A DNA stretch of 52,239 nucleotides. Source: an uncultured bacterium. Lineage in GTDB: Bacteria > Verrucomicrobiota > Kiritimatiellia > RFP12 > UBA1067. The DNA is taken from contig URIT01000008.1 of assembly GCA_900547945.1 (NCBI GenBank), positions 1-52,239 on the forward strand. Direction: 5' to 3'. The notes below the pieces were generated by a model that saw only the letters and a program-made list of their open reading frames with translations, had not been told where the DNA came from and searched no databases. Position 1 is the stretch's first letter. Every line of letters begins with the position of its first letter. Of this stretch, positions 38,281 to 46,993 are shown piece after piece. Made by a program: the position numbers and the translations under genes.

Positions 38281-39723
38281 GTGGAGACGGAACAGCAGAC
38301 ACCGCTCGACCTTTCGGCCCTGTCGCCGCAGCTTCAGGACGCCGTGCAGACGGTCGCCGGACTCGTCCGCGCGGCCGGCGGGCGCGCGTGGATGGTGGGT
38401 GGCTCGGTGCGCGACCTGCTGCGCGGCGCGCGGCAGGTGAAGGACGTCGACCTGGAGGTGTTCGGACTCGAACCGCCGCGCGTGCAGGAGGTCATCGGGC
38501 AGCGGTTCGCGTTCGACGCCTGCGGACTCTCCTTCGGCGTGCTGAAGCTCAGGCACATCGCGGTGGACGTGGCGCTGCCGCGCCGCGAATCGAAGCGCGG
38601 CACGGGCCACCGGGGGTTCCTCGTCGACGCCGATCCGCACCTCTCGATCCCCGAGGCGGCAAGCCGCCGCGACTTCACGGTCAACGCGCTCTACTACGAT
38701 CCGCTCGCCGGGGTGCTGGAGGATCCCTACGGCGGCGGGATGGACCTAAGGCGGCGCATCCTCCGCCACGTCTCGGAGAAGTTCGTGGAGGATCCCCTGC
38801 GCGTTCTCCGGGGCATGCAGTTCGTCGCCCGCTTCAACCTCGCCCCCGCGCAGGAGACGGTCGCGGTCTGCCGCTCGATGACGCCGGAAGGACTCCCGCC
38901 CGAACGGCTCTTCGAGGAATGGGCGAAGCTGCTCACGCAGGGCGTCGCGATCGGACGCGGCCTCGCCTTCCTGCGCGCGACGGGCTGGGTGCGGTACTAT
39001 CCGGAACTGAACCGCCTCATCGGCTGCCGCCAGGACCGGGCGTGGCATCCGGAAGGGGATGTCTGGAACCATACGCGGCTCTGCCTCGACGCCTTTTCCC
39101 GGCGGCGCGTCGAACGGTGGGCGCGCGGCGAGGGCGATGCGGACGAGGATCTGATCGTCGGCCTCGCGGTTCTCTGCCACGACTTCGGCAAGCCGGCGAC
39201 GACGCGCTGGCTGCGCGGGCGCCTTCGTTCGCCCGGGCACGACCTTGCGGGCGTGGAGCCGACGCTTGCCTTCCTGCGCCGCCTCACAAACGAGGAGCGG
39301 ATCCTGAAGGAGGTGCCGCCGCTCGTCGCGCACCACATGCAGCCGTTCGCACTCTGGAAGGCGCACGCGGGCGACGCCGCCATCCGGCGGCTGGCCCTGC
39401 GCGTCGGGCGCATCGACCGCCTGATCCGCGTGGCACAGGCGGACGACGAGGGACGCGGGGCGGAGATCCGGGACGACGCGAAGGCGGGCGAGGAGCTACG
39501 CTGGCTCGCGGCGGAGGCCGAACGCCTGCGCCTCGCCGCCGCGCGTCCGCGTCCGATCCTCATGGGCCGCGACCTGATCGCGCTCGGCTACGCGCCCTCG
39601 CCGCAGTTCAAGGTCTGGCTCGACGCCTGCTTCGAGGCCCAGCTGGACGGTGTCTTCGCCGACCACGACGGCGCGCTCGCCTATTTCCGCGCACACGTCG
39701 AACCGCATGCGGAGGGAACGTGA
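38281..39723 (+). CDS. cca: tRNA nucleotidyltransferase (CCA-adding) / poly(A) polymerase-like with HD domain
   Basis: This is a 480-residue protein. The start GTG 38281 is inferred from the nucleotidyltransferase motif beginning at residue 39 and a GGGGGCTGGGA upstream. Head: WMVGGSVRDLLRG (GGxVRD, residues 40-45) and DVDLEVFG (Asp55, Asp57 metal ligands). Neck: RRDFTVNAL, EDPLRVLRGMQFVARF and ERLFEEW, the class II CCA/PAP signature. Residues about 245-400 form an HD domain with CHDFGKP (His300, Asp301), which gives phosphatase or phosphodiesterase activity in some CCA enzymes. It repairs or builds the 3' CCA of tRNAs; note that the three tRNAs here already encode CCA, so repair is likely. 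CCA versus poly(A) activity cannot be told from sequence. Confidence 0.88.
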   Translation: METEQQTPLDLSALSPQLQDAVQTVAGLVRAAGGRAWMVGGSVRDLLRGARQVKDVDLEVFGLEPPRVQEVIGQRFAFDACGLSFGVLKLRHIAVDVALPRRESKRGTGHRGFLVDADPHLSIPEAASRRDFTVNALYYDPLAGVLEDPYGGGMDLRRRILRHVSEKFVEDPLRVLRGMQFVARFNLAPAQETVAVCRSMTPEGLPPERLFEEWAKLLTQGVAIGRGLAFLRATGWVRYYPELNRLIGCRQDRAWHPEGDVWNHTRLCLDAFSRRRVERWARGEGDADEDLIVGLAVLCHDFGKPATTRWLRGRLRSPGHDLAGVEPTLAFLRRLTNEERILKEVPPLVAHHMQPFALWKAHAGDAAIRRLALRVGRIDRLIRVAQADDEGRGAEIRDDAKAGEELRWLAAEAERLRLAAARPRPILMGRDLIALGYAPSPQFKVWLDACFEAQLDGVFADHDGALAYFRAHVEPHAEGT

Positions 39724-39724
39724 T

Positions 39725-40690
39725 ATGAGAACGCTTGCCTTGGGACTTTGGTTGATGCTGGCCGTTGGTGCCGCGCGTGCCGCCGGGGACGACGATCCGC
39801 GCATTTTCCGGGGCGATGGCCACAACGCCTTCCGCGATCCCGCCGCCGTGTGGCATGCGGGCGTCTTCCACCTCTTCTTCACCTGGGTCGAGATCGAGCC
39901 GGACGGACAGGTCTTCAGCTACTGCGCGACGTCGCGGAGCCGCGACCTCCGCACCTGGACGCCGCCCCGGAAGCTGACGCCGCGCGACAACGCACGGGAC
40001 TTCGGCAGCCCCGGGAACGTCGTGCGCGACGGGACGGACTGGGTTCTCTGCCTCCAGACCTACCCGCGCCCGGGGAACGTCTTCGACGGGAAGCCCCGCT
40101 ACGGCAACGCCGACGCGCGCCTCTGGACGATGCGGTCGTGCGACCTGGAAACGTGGCGCGCGCTCGAACTGCTGCGCGTGAAGGGGCCGGACGTGCCGGT
40201 GGGGGACATGGGGCGGATGATCGATCCCTGCCTCGTGCGCGACGACGCGGGCATGTGGTGGTGCTTCTACAAGCAGAACGGCGCGAGCAGTTCGCGGAGC
40301 CGCGATCTGTACACGTGGGAATTCGTCGGGCGGACGGATGCGGGCGAAAACGTCTGCCTCGTGCGGGACGGTGGGGTGTGGTGGATGTACCATTCCCCCG
40401 CGAACGGCATCGGGCTGAAGACGTCGCGCGATCTTGTCCGGTGGACGGACGAACCGGGGCTCATCACACTCGGCCAAAAGGACTGGCCGTGGGCGAAGGG
40501 GCGCCTCACGGCGGGGTTCGTGCTGGACGCCCGCGCGATTCCCGGCGTCGGCGGCTGGCTGCTCTTCTTCCACGGGTCGGGTCCGCTCACCGAGCGCGCG
40601 GGCGACTTCGACCGCAACGCCTCGATCGGCGTCGTCCGGTCCTCCTCCCCGACCTTCACCGACTGGACGCCGCTTCCCGGCGCGGAGTGA
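39725..40690 (+). CDS. Secreted GH43/GH32-like five-bladed beta-propeller protein
   Basis: This is a 321-residue protein from ATG 39725; a signal peptide covers 1-19 (MRTLALGLWLMLAVGAARA). The mature part opens with FRGDGHNAFRDPAAVWHAGVFHLFFTW: Asp in the first 'DP' blade is the typical base of GH43/GH32 enzymes. Later blades contain DLRTWTPP, MIDPCLVRDDAGMWWCFYKQ (second Asp-Pro), GVWWMYHS and DLVRWTDEP. This succession of short W/F-rich blades is typical of arabinanase/xylosidase folds. The expected Glu acid is not obvious, so it may be an inactive or divergent member. It ends 2 bp from the convergent rex gene. Confidence 0.72.
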   Translation: MRTLALGLWLMLAVGAARAAGDDDPRIFRGDGHNAFRDPAAVWHAGVFHLFFTWVEIEPDGQVFSYCATSRSRDLRTWTPPRKLTPRDNARDFGSPGNVVRDGTDWVLCLQTYPRPGNVFDGKPRYGNADARLWTMRSCDLETWRALELLRVKGPDVPVGDMGRMIDPCLVRDDAGMWWCFYKQNGASSSRSRDLYTWEFVGRTDAGENVCLVRDGGVWWMYHSPANGIGLKTSRDLVRWTDEPGLITLGQKDWPWAKGRLTAGFVLDARAIPGVGGWLLFFHGSGPLTERAGDFDRNASIGVVRSSSPTFTDWTPLPGAE

Positions 40691-40692
40691 CG

Positions 40693-41334
40693 TCACCCCC
40701 GCGTGATGGCGTGGGAGAGGACGGCGAGGGACTGGGCGAGGTCGACGTTCTGCACGACGATCCCCTCGGGCACGTCAAGCTGCTCGGGGGTGAAGTTCCA
40801 GATACCCGAAATGCCGGCCTCGACGAGGGTGGAGGCGCAGGCCTGGGCGGCGGAGCGGGGGACGGTGAGGATGCCGATCTTGATTTTGAGCCGCTTCACG
40901 AGAAGGGGAAGGTCCTCCATCGGGCGCACCACCACGCCGTGGATCTCCTTCAGGGTCTTGGCGGGGTCCGAATCGAAGGCGAGGGAGATTGAGAGGTTGT
41001 GTTCCTCGAAGCCCCGGTAGCCGAGCAGGGCCTGCCCGAGCGAGCCCGCGCCCACGAGGACGGCATCGGTGACGTTGTCCCAGCCGAGCGCATGGACGAT
41101 GGCGCGTTCCAGTTCGCGGGCGGGATAGCCGCAGCGGGGCTTCCCGGGTACGCCGGCCATCGCGAGGTCCTTGCGCGTGAGAACCTGGTCGAGGCCCAGC
41201 TTCTCCGCAATCACCGCACTGGAGACGTGCAGTTCGCCGCGTTGGACCATCGCGCGGATCTCGCGCAGATAGGACGGGTAGCGGCGAATCGTCGGGAGCG
41301 GCAGGGGCTCGATGCGGTTTTCGGTTTCTTCCAT
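40693..41334 (-). CDS. rex: Redox-sensing transcriptional repressor Rex
   Basis: This is a 213-residue protein. ATG at 41334 (MEETENR) is chosen because an upstream ATG would overlap the -10 box. The N-terminal winged helix (residues about 10-80: RRYPSYLREIRAMVQRG, then SSAVIAEKLGLDQVLTRKDLAMAG) binds the operator. The Rossmann domain has VLVGAGSLGQALLGYRGF (NADH-binding G-A-G-x-L-G) and FDSDPAKTLKEIHG (dinucleotide Asp). DLAQSLAVLSHAI-type text ends the chain. Rex represses fermentative and respiratory genes when NADH is low. It is transcribed leftwards, back to back with glgB, and its -10 (TATACT) ends 12 nt before the ATG. Confidence 0.93.
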   Translation of the reverse strand: MEETENRIEPLPLPTIRRYPSYLREIRAMVQRGELHVSSAVIAEKLGLDQVLTRKDLAMAGVPGKPRCGYPARELERAIVHALGWDNVTDAVLVGAGSLGQALLGYRGFEEHNLSISLAFDSDPAKTLKEIHGVVVRPMEDLPLLVKRLKIKIGILTVPRSAAQACASTLVEAGISGIWNFTPEQLDVPEGIVVQNVDLAQSLAVLSHAITRG

Positions 41335-41346
41335 GATCTGGCGGGA

Positions 41347-41358
41347 AGTATAGCACAA
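41347..41358 (-). promoter_or_regulatory. Extended -10 of rex
   Basis: Minus strand TTGTGCTATACT, identical to the proC -10 region (19744-19755). The two promoters share 12 bases, which suggests a common extended -10 rather than a shared operator. Confidence 0.65.
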
Positions 41359-41388
41359 CGCCGTGCGATTGGCTACTTGGATATCAAT

Positions 41389-41412
41389 AAAAAAGGCCGG
41401 ATTTGGTCCGGC
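41389..41412 (-). terminator. Rho-independent terminator on the minus strand between rex and glgB
   Basis: On the minus strand GCCGGA (41412-41407) and TCCGGC (41401-41396) pair across a 5-nt loop and are followed by TTTTTT (41394-41389). No gene ends here on that strand: both flanking genes start. It therefore seems to stop antisense or upstream transcription before it reaches the rex promoter. Confidence 0.6.
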
Positions 41413-41432
41413 TTCGTCCGTTCATCCCGGCG

Positions 41433-41448
41433 TTTTTTGTGGTATACT
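41433..41448 (+). promoter_or_regulatory. Extended -10 of glgB, leaderless spacing
   Basis: A T-run and TGTGGTATACT (TATACT 41443-41448) end 8 nt before ATG 41457; there is no ribosome binding site. Confidence 0.7.
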
Positions 41449-41456
41449 TGCCTCAT

Positions 41457-43454
41457 ATGAGCCAGCCGTGCCCCCATCTTCTCGACGACCCGTACCTCGC
41501 GCCCTACGCGGACGCGATCCGCAGGCGTGCGGCGCATGCCGAGGCCCGTGCCGCCGAATTGACGGGGGGCACGGGGCGGCTCGCGGACTGGGCGAGCGCG
41601 CACGAGTATTTCGGCCTCCACCGCACGGCGACGGGCTGGGTCTTCCGCGAATGGGCGCCGCACGCGACGGAGATGTGGCTCGTCGGCGACTTCTCGAAGT
41701 GGCAGCCCGTGCCGCGCTTCAAGCTCAAACGGCTGCCCGGAACGGACGTGTGGGAGCGCACCTTCCCCGCGCGCCTCATCCGCCACCGCCAGTTCTACCG
41801 GCTGGAGATGTGCTGGAACGGCGGGCGCGGCGAGCGGATTCCCGCCTACGCGCGCCGCGTGGTGCAGGACGCCGCGACGAACCTCTTCTGCGCGCAGGTC
41901 TGGCAGCCGAAGGAGCCGTACGTCTGGCGGAACCGCGCGCCCGGCGGACGGACGAAGCCGCCCCGCATCTACGAGGCCCACGTCGGCATGGCGGGCGAGG
42001 AGCGGAAGGTGGCGACCTACGCGGAGTTCCGCGACCGCGTGCTGCCGCGCATCAAGGCGGCCGGGTACAACGTCGTGCAGCTGATGGCCGTGATGGAGCA
42101 TCCGTATTACGGCAGCTTCGGGTACCACGTCTCCAGCTTCTTCGCGGCGAGTTCGCGCTTCGGGACGCCCGAGGACCTGAAGAGCCTCGTCGACACGGCG
42201 CACGGGATGGGGCTGCGGGTCATCATGGACCTCGTCCACTCGCACGCCGTGAAGAACGAGCGGGACGGCCTCTCGCTCTTCGACGGCACGCCCTACCAGT
42301 ATTTCCACGACGGCCCCAAGGGCTGGCACCGCGCGTGGGACTCGCGCTGCTTCGACTACGGCAAGACGGAGGTGCTGCACTTCCTCCTCTCGAACTGCCG
42401 CTACTGGCTCGACGAGTTCCGCTTCGACGGCTACCGCTTCGACGGCGTGACCTCGATGCTCTACTGGGACCACGGCCTCGGCGCGGCCTTCACGAATTAT
42501 GCCCAGTATTTCAACGGTTCGGTGGACGACGACGCCTGGTGCTACCTCGCGCTCGCGAACCGCGTCATCCACGAGGTGAAGCCCGCCGCGATCACGATCG
42601 CCGAGGACGTGAGCGGCATGCCCGGGTGCGCCGCGCCGCGCGCGGACGGCGGGATGGGCTTCGACTACCGCATGGCGATGGGCGTGCCGGACATGTGGTT
42701 CCACCTCGCGGAGAAGGTGCGCGACGAGGACTGGAACATGCACGGCCTCTACCACGCGCTCACGGACAAGCGCGCCGAGGAGAAGGTCGTCTCCTACGTG
42801 GAGAGCCACGACCAGGCGCTCGTGGGCGGCAAGACGTTCTTCTTCCAGCTCGTCGACGCGGCCATCTACGACGGGATGGGCGTGGACCAGCACGGACTCG
42901 TCATCGAGCGCGGCGTCGCGCTCCACAAGATGGCGCGGCTCGCGACGTGCGCGCTCGCGCAGGACGGCTACCTCAACTTCATGGGCAACGAGTTCGGGCA
43001 TCCCGAGTGGATCGACTTCCCGCGCGCGGAGAACGGCTGGAGCTACGACCACGCGCGGCGGCAGTGGAGCCTGCGCGACGATCCGAACCTGCGCTTCAAG
43101 GCGCTGGGAGACTTCGACGCGGCAATGCTCCGCACGGTCCGTCCGGGCGGCGCGCCCGTGCCGCTCTGCGCGCACGACGGGGACAAGGTGCTCGCGTTCT
43201 GGCGGGACGGGCGCGTCTACGTGTTCAACTTCAACGCGGCGCGCTCCTTCACGGACTACGGCGTCCTCGTGCCGCCGGGGCGGCGCTTCCGGCTCGTCCT
43301 CGACACGGACGAGGTGCGCTTCGGCGGGCAGGGGCGCCTCGCGCCGCGCCAGATCCTCACGCCAGAACCCGTCGTGAAGGACCGCGAACGGGTCGATGTC
43401 GTCAAACTGTACCTACCGGCGCGCACGGCGCTTGTCCTGGAGAGAATGAAATGA
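41457..43454 (+). CDS. glgB: Glycogen branching enzyme, eukaryote-like GH13_8 type
   Basis: This 665-residue protein makes alpha-1,6 branches in glycogen. The N-terminal CBM48 (about 55-165: FGLHRTATGWVFREWAPHATEMWLVGDFSKW) precedes the GH13 barrel. The catalytic residues are visible: nucleophile Asp329 in FDGYRFDGVTSM, acid/base Glu383 in ITIAEDVSGMP, and Asp452 in VESHDQALVGGKT. IYEAHVGMAGEERKVATYAEF and YGSFGYHVSSFFAASSRFGTPEDLKSLVD are the hallmark of the eukaryotic/GH13_8 subtype rather than the GH13_9 enzyme of E. coli. The start is fixed by the promoter at 41443 and MSQPCPHLLDDPYL. Coupled to the next gene by ATGA. Confidence 0.93.
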   Translation: MSQPCPHLLDDPYLAPYADAIRRRAAHAEARAAELTGGTGRLADWASAHEYFGLHRTATGWVFREWAPHATEMWLVGDFSKWQPVPRFKLKRLPGTDVWERTFPARLIRHRQFYRLEMCWNGGRGERIPAYARRVVQDAATNLFCAQVWQPKEPYVWRNRAPGGRTKPPRIYEAHVGMAGEERKVATYAEFRDRVLPRIKAAGYNVVQLMAVMEHPYYGSFGYHVSSFFAASSRFGTPEDLKSLVDTAHGMGLRVIMDLVHSHAVKNERDGLSLFDGTPYQYFHDGPKGWHRAWDSRCFDYGKTEVLHFLLSNCRYWLDEFRFDGYRFDGVTSMLYWDHGLGAAFTNYAQYFNGSVDDDAWCYLALANRVIHEVKPAAITIAEDVSGMPGCAAPRADGGMGFDYRMAMGVPDMWFHLAEKVRDEDWNMHGLYHALTDKRAEEKVVSYVESHDQALVGGKTFFFQLVDAAIYDGMGVDQHGLVIERGVALHKMARLATCALAQDGYLNFMGNEFGHPEWIDFPRAENGWSYDHARRQWSLRDDPNLRFKALGDFDAAMLRTVRPGGAPVPLCAHDGDKVLAFWRDGRVYVFNFNAARSFTDYGVLVPPGRRFRLVLDTDEVRFGGQGRLAPRQILTPEPVVKDRERVDVVKLYLPARTALVLERMK

Positions 43455-44872
43455 GCATGAACATGAAGAGAAGGTCGTTTCTGAAGTCCACCCTGCTGGC
43501 GGCGCCGTTCATCGGCGGCTGCGGCACGTTCGGCGGCGGGTACGCGGCGCCGCGCCGTCCGCCGGCGAACGGACGCCTCAACCTCGCGGTGATCGGCTGC
43601 GGCACGATGGGCGCGGGCAACATGCAGGGCTTCCTCGCCGATCCGCGCGTGCGCGTGGCGGTGGTGTGCGACCCCGTGTCCGCCTGCCCCACCTACGGCT
43701 ACGACGCGAAGACGCCCGGCGGACGCAAGCCGTTCAAGGAGACCGTCGACAAACGCTACGGGAACACGGACTGCCGCATGGTGGCGGACTGGCGCGAGGT
43801 CGTCGCCGACCCGACCGTCGATGCCGTCCTCGTCTCGACGACCGACCACTGGCACGCGCTCATCTCCGTCGCCGCGATGAAGGCCGGCAAGCACGTCTAC
43901 TGCCAGAAGCCGATGACGCTCGGCGTCTCGGAGGGCAAGGTCATGGTGGAGGCGGCGAAGCGGAGCGGCGTCGTCTTCCAGGTCGGCTCCCAGCAGCGCA
44001 GCGCGAGCGAGTTCCGCGTGGCGTGCGAGCTCTTCATGAACGGCTACCTCGGCGACTGCACGACCTGCACGATCGGCCTCACCTACCCGCACAACGACTC
44101 GCGCGGCAACCACCACGCGCGCAACGCGGCGCGCACGGCGGCGCCGGCGTACTTCGACCCGAAGGGGATGTGGGACATGTGGCAGGGCCCGGCGGCGCAC
44201 TGGGAGGACAATGCGTTCATCCCCGGCATCCACGAACCGCTCGCCTGGCGCTGGAACTGGCGCACGGGTTCGGGCACGATCGCGGACTGGGGCGCGCACC
44301 ACCTCGACATCCTCCAGTGGGCGCTCGGCAAGGACCGTTCGGGACCGGTCGCGATCGAGAACTTCAGCTGCGACTTCCAGCCGCCGAATGCGCTCGTCGC
44401 GCCGGACGTCTTCTCCACGCCCTACCACTTCTCGTTCGACGTCGTCTACGACAACGGTTTCCGCGCCCGCGTCTGCGACACCTCGAAGGCGAAGCAGGGG
44501 CTCACGTTCCACGCCGAGAAGGGTGACCTCTTCGTGACGCGCGGCAAGCTGGAGCGCCCGAAGCACCTGCGCAAGTGGAACGAGAAGCGCGACCTGAAGG
44601 ACGGCGACGTGCGCCTCTACCGGAACGCGAAGGCGCATTCGCACGAGATGGACTTCGTCGACGGCATCTTCGACGGCACGCCCACGGCGACGGACTGCGA
44701 GATCGGCCACCGCTCCATCACGATCGCGCACCTCGCGAACGCCTGCGCGCGCCTCGGCCTCAAGGGGCTCAAGTGGGATCCTGCGGCCGAGCGCGTCGTC
44801 GGGCCGAACGCGGCGGCGGTCGAGAAGGACCTCGTCGTCCGGCACCACAACGGCTGGAAGCTCGAAGCCTGA
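43451..44872 (+). CDS. Tat-exported Gfo/Idh/MocA-family oxidoreductase
   Basis: This is a 473-residue protein. The N-terminus MNMKRRSFLKSTLLAAPFIGGC carries a twin-arginine motif (RRSFLK) and an F-I-G-G-C lipobox-like end, so a Tat-exported lipoprotein is likely. The NAD(P)-binding Rossmann fold follows: LAVIGCGTMGAGNMQGF, then VVCDP, AVLVSTTDHWHALISVAAMKAGKHVYCQKP (the conserved EKP-like motif is QKP). The C-terminal alpha/beta dimerisation/substrate domain contains WDMWQGPA and WRTGSGTIADWGAHHLDILQWALG, a pattern common in PVC sugar-modifying members. The substrate is unknown, probably a sugar derivative outside the inner membrane. Confidence 0.9.
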   Translation: MSMNMKRRSFLKSTLLAAPFIGGCGTFGGGYAAPRRPPANGRLNLAVIGCGTMGAGNMQGFLADPRVRVAVVCDPVSACPTYGYDAKTPGGRKPFKETVDKRYGNTDCRMVADWREVVADPTVDAVLVSTTDHWHALISVAAMKAGKHVYCQKPMTLGVSEGKVMVEAAKRSGVVFQVGSQQRSASEFRVACELFMNGYLGDCTTCTIGLTYPHNDSRGNHHARNAARTAAPAYFDPKGMWDMWQGPAAHWEDNAFIPGIHEPLAWRWNWRTGSGTIADWGAHHLDILQWALGKDRSGPVAIENFSCDFQPPNALVAPDVFSTPYHFSFDVVYDNGFRARVCDTSKAKQGLTFHAEKGDLFVTRGKLERPKHLRKWNEKRDLKDGDVRLYRNAKAHSHEMDFVDGIFDGTPTATDCEIGHRSITIAHLANACARLGLKGLKWDPAAERVVGPNAAAVEKDLVVRHHNGWKLEA

Positions 44873-44897
44873 CGGCGGATCGCGCCGCGACGGGCCG

Positions 44898-44911
44898 TTT
44901 TTTGGTATACT
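44898..44911 (+). promoter_or_regulatory. Extended -10 of the Na/Pi symporter gene, leaderless spacing
   Basis: TTTTTTGGTATACT ends 9 nt before ATG 44921. The T-run may double as the tail of a weak hairpin (GCGG/CCGC at 44874-44887) ending the oxidoreductase transcript. Confidence 0.65.
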
Positions 44912-44920
44912 GTCCGTCGC

Positions 44921-46633
44921 ATGAAAGATAATCTGTCGTTGATCTTCTCCATCCTCGTGACGGTCGCGGGGGGGCTTGGTCTGTTCCTCTTGGGCATGAA
45001 GCACCTTTCGGAGGGGCTTCAGGCGACGGCGGGCGGCGGACTCCGCAAGTTCATGACGCACGCGACGAGCCACCGTCTCGTCGGCGTGGGCACGGGCATC
45101 TTCTCGACGATGCTCGTGCAGTCAAGCTCGATCATCACGGTCATGCTCGTGGGATTCGTCTCGACGGCGCTCATGACCCTGCCGCAGGCGATCAACGTGC
45201 TCATCGGCGCGAACATCGGCACGACGGCGACGGTATGGATCATCGCCTATGCGCCGAATCCGCAGGCATTGGGTTTCGTGGGCATCGCCTTGGGCGGTGC
45301 CCTTTATTTTTTCCTGCGCGGCGAGCGCGTCCACAACCTGGGGCTCACGGTCATCGGCCTCGGGCTCGTGTTTCTCGGGCTCTACTTCATGTCGAAGGGC
45401 GTCGCGCCCATCAAGCAGAACCCGGACTTCGCGCACATCTTCACCACCATGAGCGCGCAGCACATCGGCGGCGTGGTGAAGATCGCCGTCGCCGCGACGC
45501 TCCTGACGGCGGTCATCCAGAGCTCGGCGGCGACGATCGCCATCGCGATGGCGCTTGCGCAGCAGGGGCTCATCACCTATGACGTCGCCATCGCCGTCCT
45601 CTTCGGCGCGAACATCGGCACGACGGCGACGGGGTGGATCGCGGCGATCGGGGGGACGGCGGACGCGAAGCGCACGGCGCTCTCCCACACGCTTTCGAAC
45701 GTGGCCGGTTCGGTGGTGCTGGTTCCGTTCTTCTATGTCTTTTTCGTGAAGGTCGGTCCCTGGCTCTTCCCGAACTACGCCGACCCCGAGACGATCGTCG
45801 TGAGCGGGCAGTCCGTGCAGGCCTACACCCACATGATGGCGCCCATCGCGGTGACGGACACGCTCTTCGCGTGCGCGCGCGGCGTGCTGCTCTTCCCGTT
45901 CGTCAAGCCGTTTGCCCGCCTCATCGAGAAGATGATCAAGCAGCCCGAGAACGAGAAGCCCCACCTCTCGTGCCTGAAGGTCGGCATGCTCGTCTCGCCC
46001 GTCCTCGCCTGCGACCAGGCCCTGCAGGAGGTGACGTTCATGCGCGAGAGCAACCTCGAACTGCTCGACTGCGCGCGGAAGGTGCTGGCGGACGAGTCGG
46101 ACGAGGCGCTCGAAAACCACATCACGCACCGCGAGGAGATCCTCGATACGGTTCAGAAGGAGGTCACGGACTTCCTCGGCAGCATGATGTCGAAGCGCCT
46201 GGGATGGGACGTCGCGGAGCGCGCGCGGCGCCTCCTGCGCCTGACGGACGAGCTGGAAAGCGTGTCGGACGAGACGGCGGCCGTCCTGAAGGCCGTCCGG
46301 CGCCTGCGCAAGCAGGGGCAGAAGATGTCCGCGAACTCGGTCCAGGTGCTTCTTTCCGTGCATGACCGCGTGAACGCCTTCGCGGAGAAGGTTTCGCCGT
46401 GGATCCGCTCGCCGCGTCCGGACATCGACATCGACGACGTGCAGAACGAGGCGCGGACCATCCACGAGTTCATCCGCGACTGCCGGCTTGCGCAGCTGGG
46501 GCGCGTGGGGCCGGAGGATCCGGGCTCCTCAATCCGCGTTCTGGTGGAGCTGGACGTGATCAACGCCTACGAGCGCATGCGCGCCTACTACCTCAACATC
46601 GCCGAAACGCTGGCCGGACGCAAGAACGGATGA
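44921..46633 (+). CDS. Na+/phosphate symporter (NptA/PNaS family) with PhoU-like domain
   Basis: This is a 570-residue protein. Two inverted repeats carry the PNaS hallmarks QSSS (Gln67-Ser70, in STMLVQSSSIITVMLVGF) and QSSA (from Gln200, in AVIQSSAATIAIAMAL), each followed by GANIGTTATVW/GANIGTTATGW. About eight to ten TM helices end near residue 330. The C-terminal about 200 residues are helical and PhoU-like (ESNLELLDCARKVLADESDE...EILDTVQKEVTDFLGSM). Known relatives import phosphate using the sodium gradient, and the PhoU-like tail is thought to regulate activity. Confidence 0.92.
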   Translation: MKDNLSLIFSILVTVAGGLGLFLLGMKHLSEGLQATAGGGLRKFMTHATSHRLVGVGTGIFSTMLVQSSSIITVMLVGFVSTALMTLPQAINVLIGANIGTTATVWIIAYAPNPQALGFVGIALGGALYFFLRGERVHNLGLTVIGLGLVFLGLYFMSKGVAPIKQNPDFAHIFTTMSAQHIGGVVKIAVAATLLTAVIQSSAATIAIAMALAQQGLITYDVAIAVLFGANIGTTATGWIAAIGGTADAKRTALSHTLSNVAGSVVLVPFFYVFFVKVGPWLFPNYADPETIVVSGQSVQAYTHMMAPIAVTDTLFACARGVLLFPFVKPFARLIEKMIKQPENEKPHLSCLKVGMLVSPVLACDQALQEVTFMRESNLELLDCARKVLADESDEALENHITHREEILDTVQKEVTDFLGSMMSKRLGWDVAERARRLLRLTDELESVSDETAAVLKAVRRLRKQGQKMSANSVQVLLSVHDRVNAFAEKVSPWIRSPRPDIDIDDVQNEARTIHEFIRDCRLAQLGRVGPEDPGSSIRVLVELDVINAYERMRAYYLNIAETLAGRKNG

Positions 46634-46634
46634 A

Positions 46635-46651
46635 ACGCCGCTGTTCGGCGT
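46635..46651. terminator. Small hairpin after the symporter gene
   Basis: ACGCCG and CGGCGT pair across CTGTT, starting at the TGA. There is no T-tract, so termination is doubtful. The rest of 46652-46856 is repeat family A and GC-rich non-coding DNA. Confidence 0.35.
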
Positions 46652-46726
46652 GATGTCTGCCTCCAGCCCGTTGCGCGCGGCGCGCCGGTGACGTCGCGCC
46701 CTACCATGGGTGCGCGCATGGCGTGC

Positions 46727-46845
46727 GTGTGCGGACATGGCATGCGTTGGCGGACATGGCGCGGGGCGTGGTAGGGGCCGACGTCCCCGGCGGCCCGCGC
46801 GCCCGTGGGCGTCCTCGATGGCGCGCCCGTGGGCGTCCTCTGGTC
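46727..46845. repeat. Intergenic repeat, family A, copy 2
   Basis: The 31-bp block 46769-46799 is identical to 2358-2388. It is preceded by GCGGACATGGC twice and followed by two copies of an approximately 18-bp unit (GCGCCCGTGGGCGTCCTC). As in copy 1, the core is constant while the short tandem flanks differ. Confidence 0.7.
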
Positions 46846-46856
46846 GCGTCGCCTGG

Positions 46857-46885
46857 TTGCGTCCGTACGGCGGACTTGATATACT
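46857..46885 (+). promoter_or_regulatory. Promoter of tRNA-Gln
   Basis: TTGCGT (46857-46862), 17-bp spacer, TATACT (46880-46885). It starts transcription about 10 nt before the mature tRNA. Confidence 0.8.
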
Positions 46886-46901
46886 TCCTGCCCAACACGC
46901 A

Positions 46902-46975
46902 TGTCCCGTGGTGTAGTGGCCGCACAGGGGTTTTTGATACCCTTAGTCCTGGTTCGAATCCAGGCGGGACAACCA
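46902..46975 (+). tRNA. tRNA-Gln (anticodon TTG)
   Basis: Acceptor TGTCCCG/CGGGACA is perfect. The anticodon loop TTTTGAT between GGGGT and ACCCT gives TTG (CAA codons). The T-arm CCTGG-TTCGAAT-CCAGG is perfect and CCA is encoded (46973-46975). 18 bp separate it from the next start codon, so tRNA and MYG1-like mRNA probably share the tRNA promoter. Confidence 0.95.
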
Positions 46976-46993
46976 ATTTCGGGAGACGACGAT

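Noticed and set aside
40686..40695. GTGACGTCAC palindrome between the convergent GH43-like and rex stops
   Set aside because: It simply results from two facing TGA stop codons two bases apart.
41363..43450. Upstream extension of the oxidoreductase reading frame across glgB
   Set aside because: The frame is open but lies under glgB, which has all catalytic motifs. The Tat signal fixes the oxidoreductase start at 43451.
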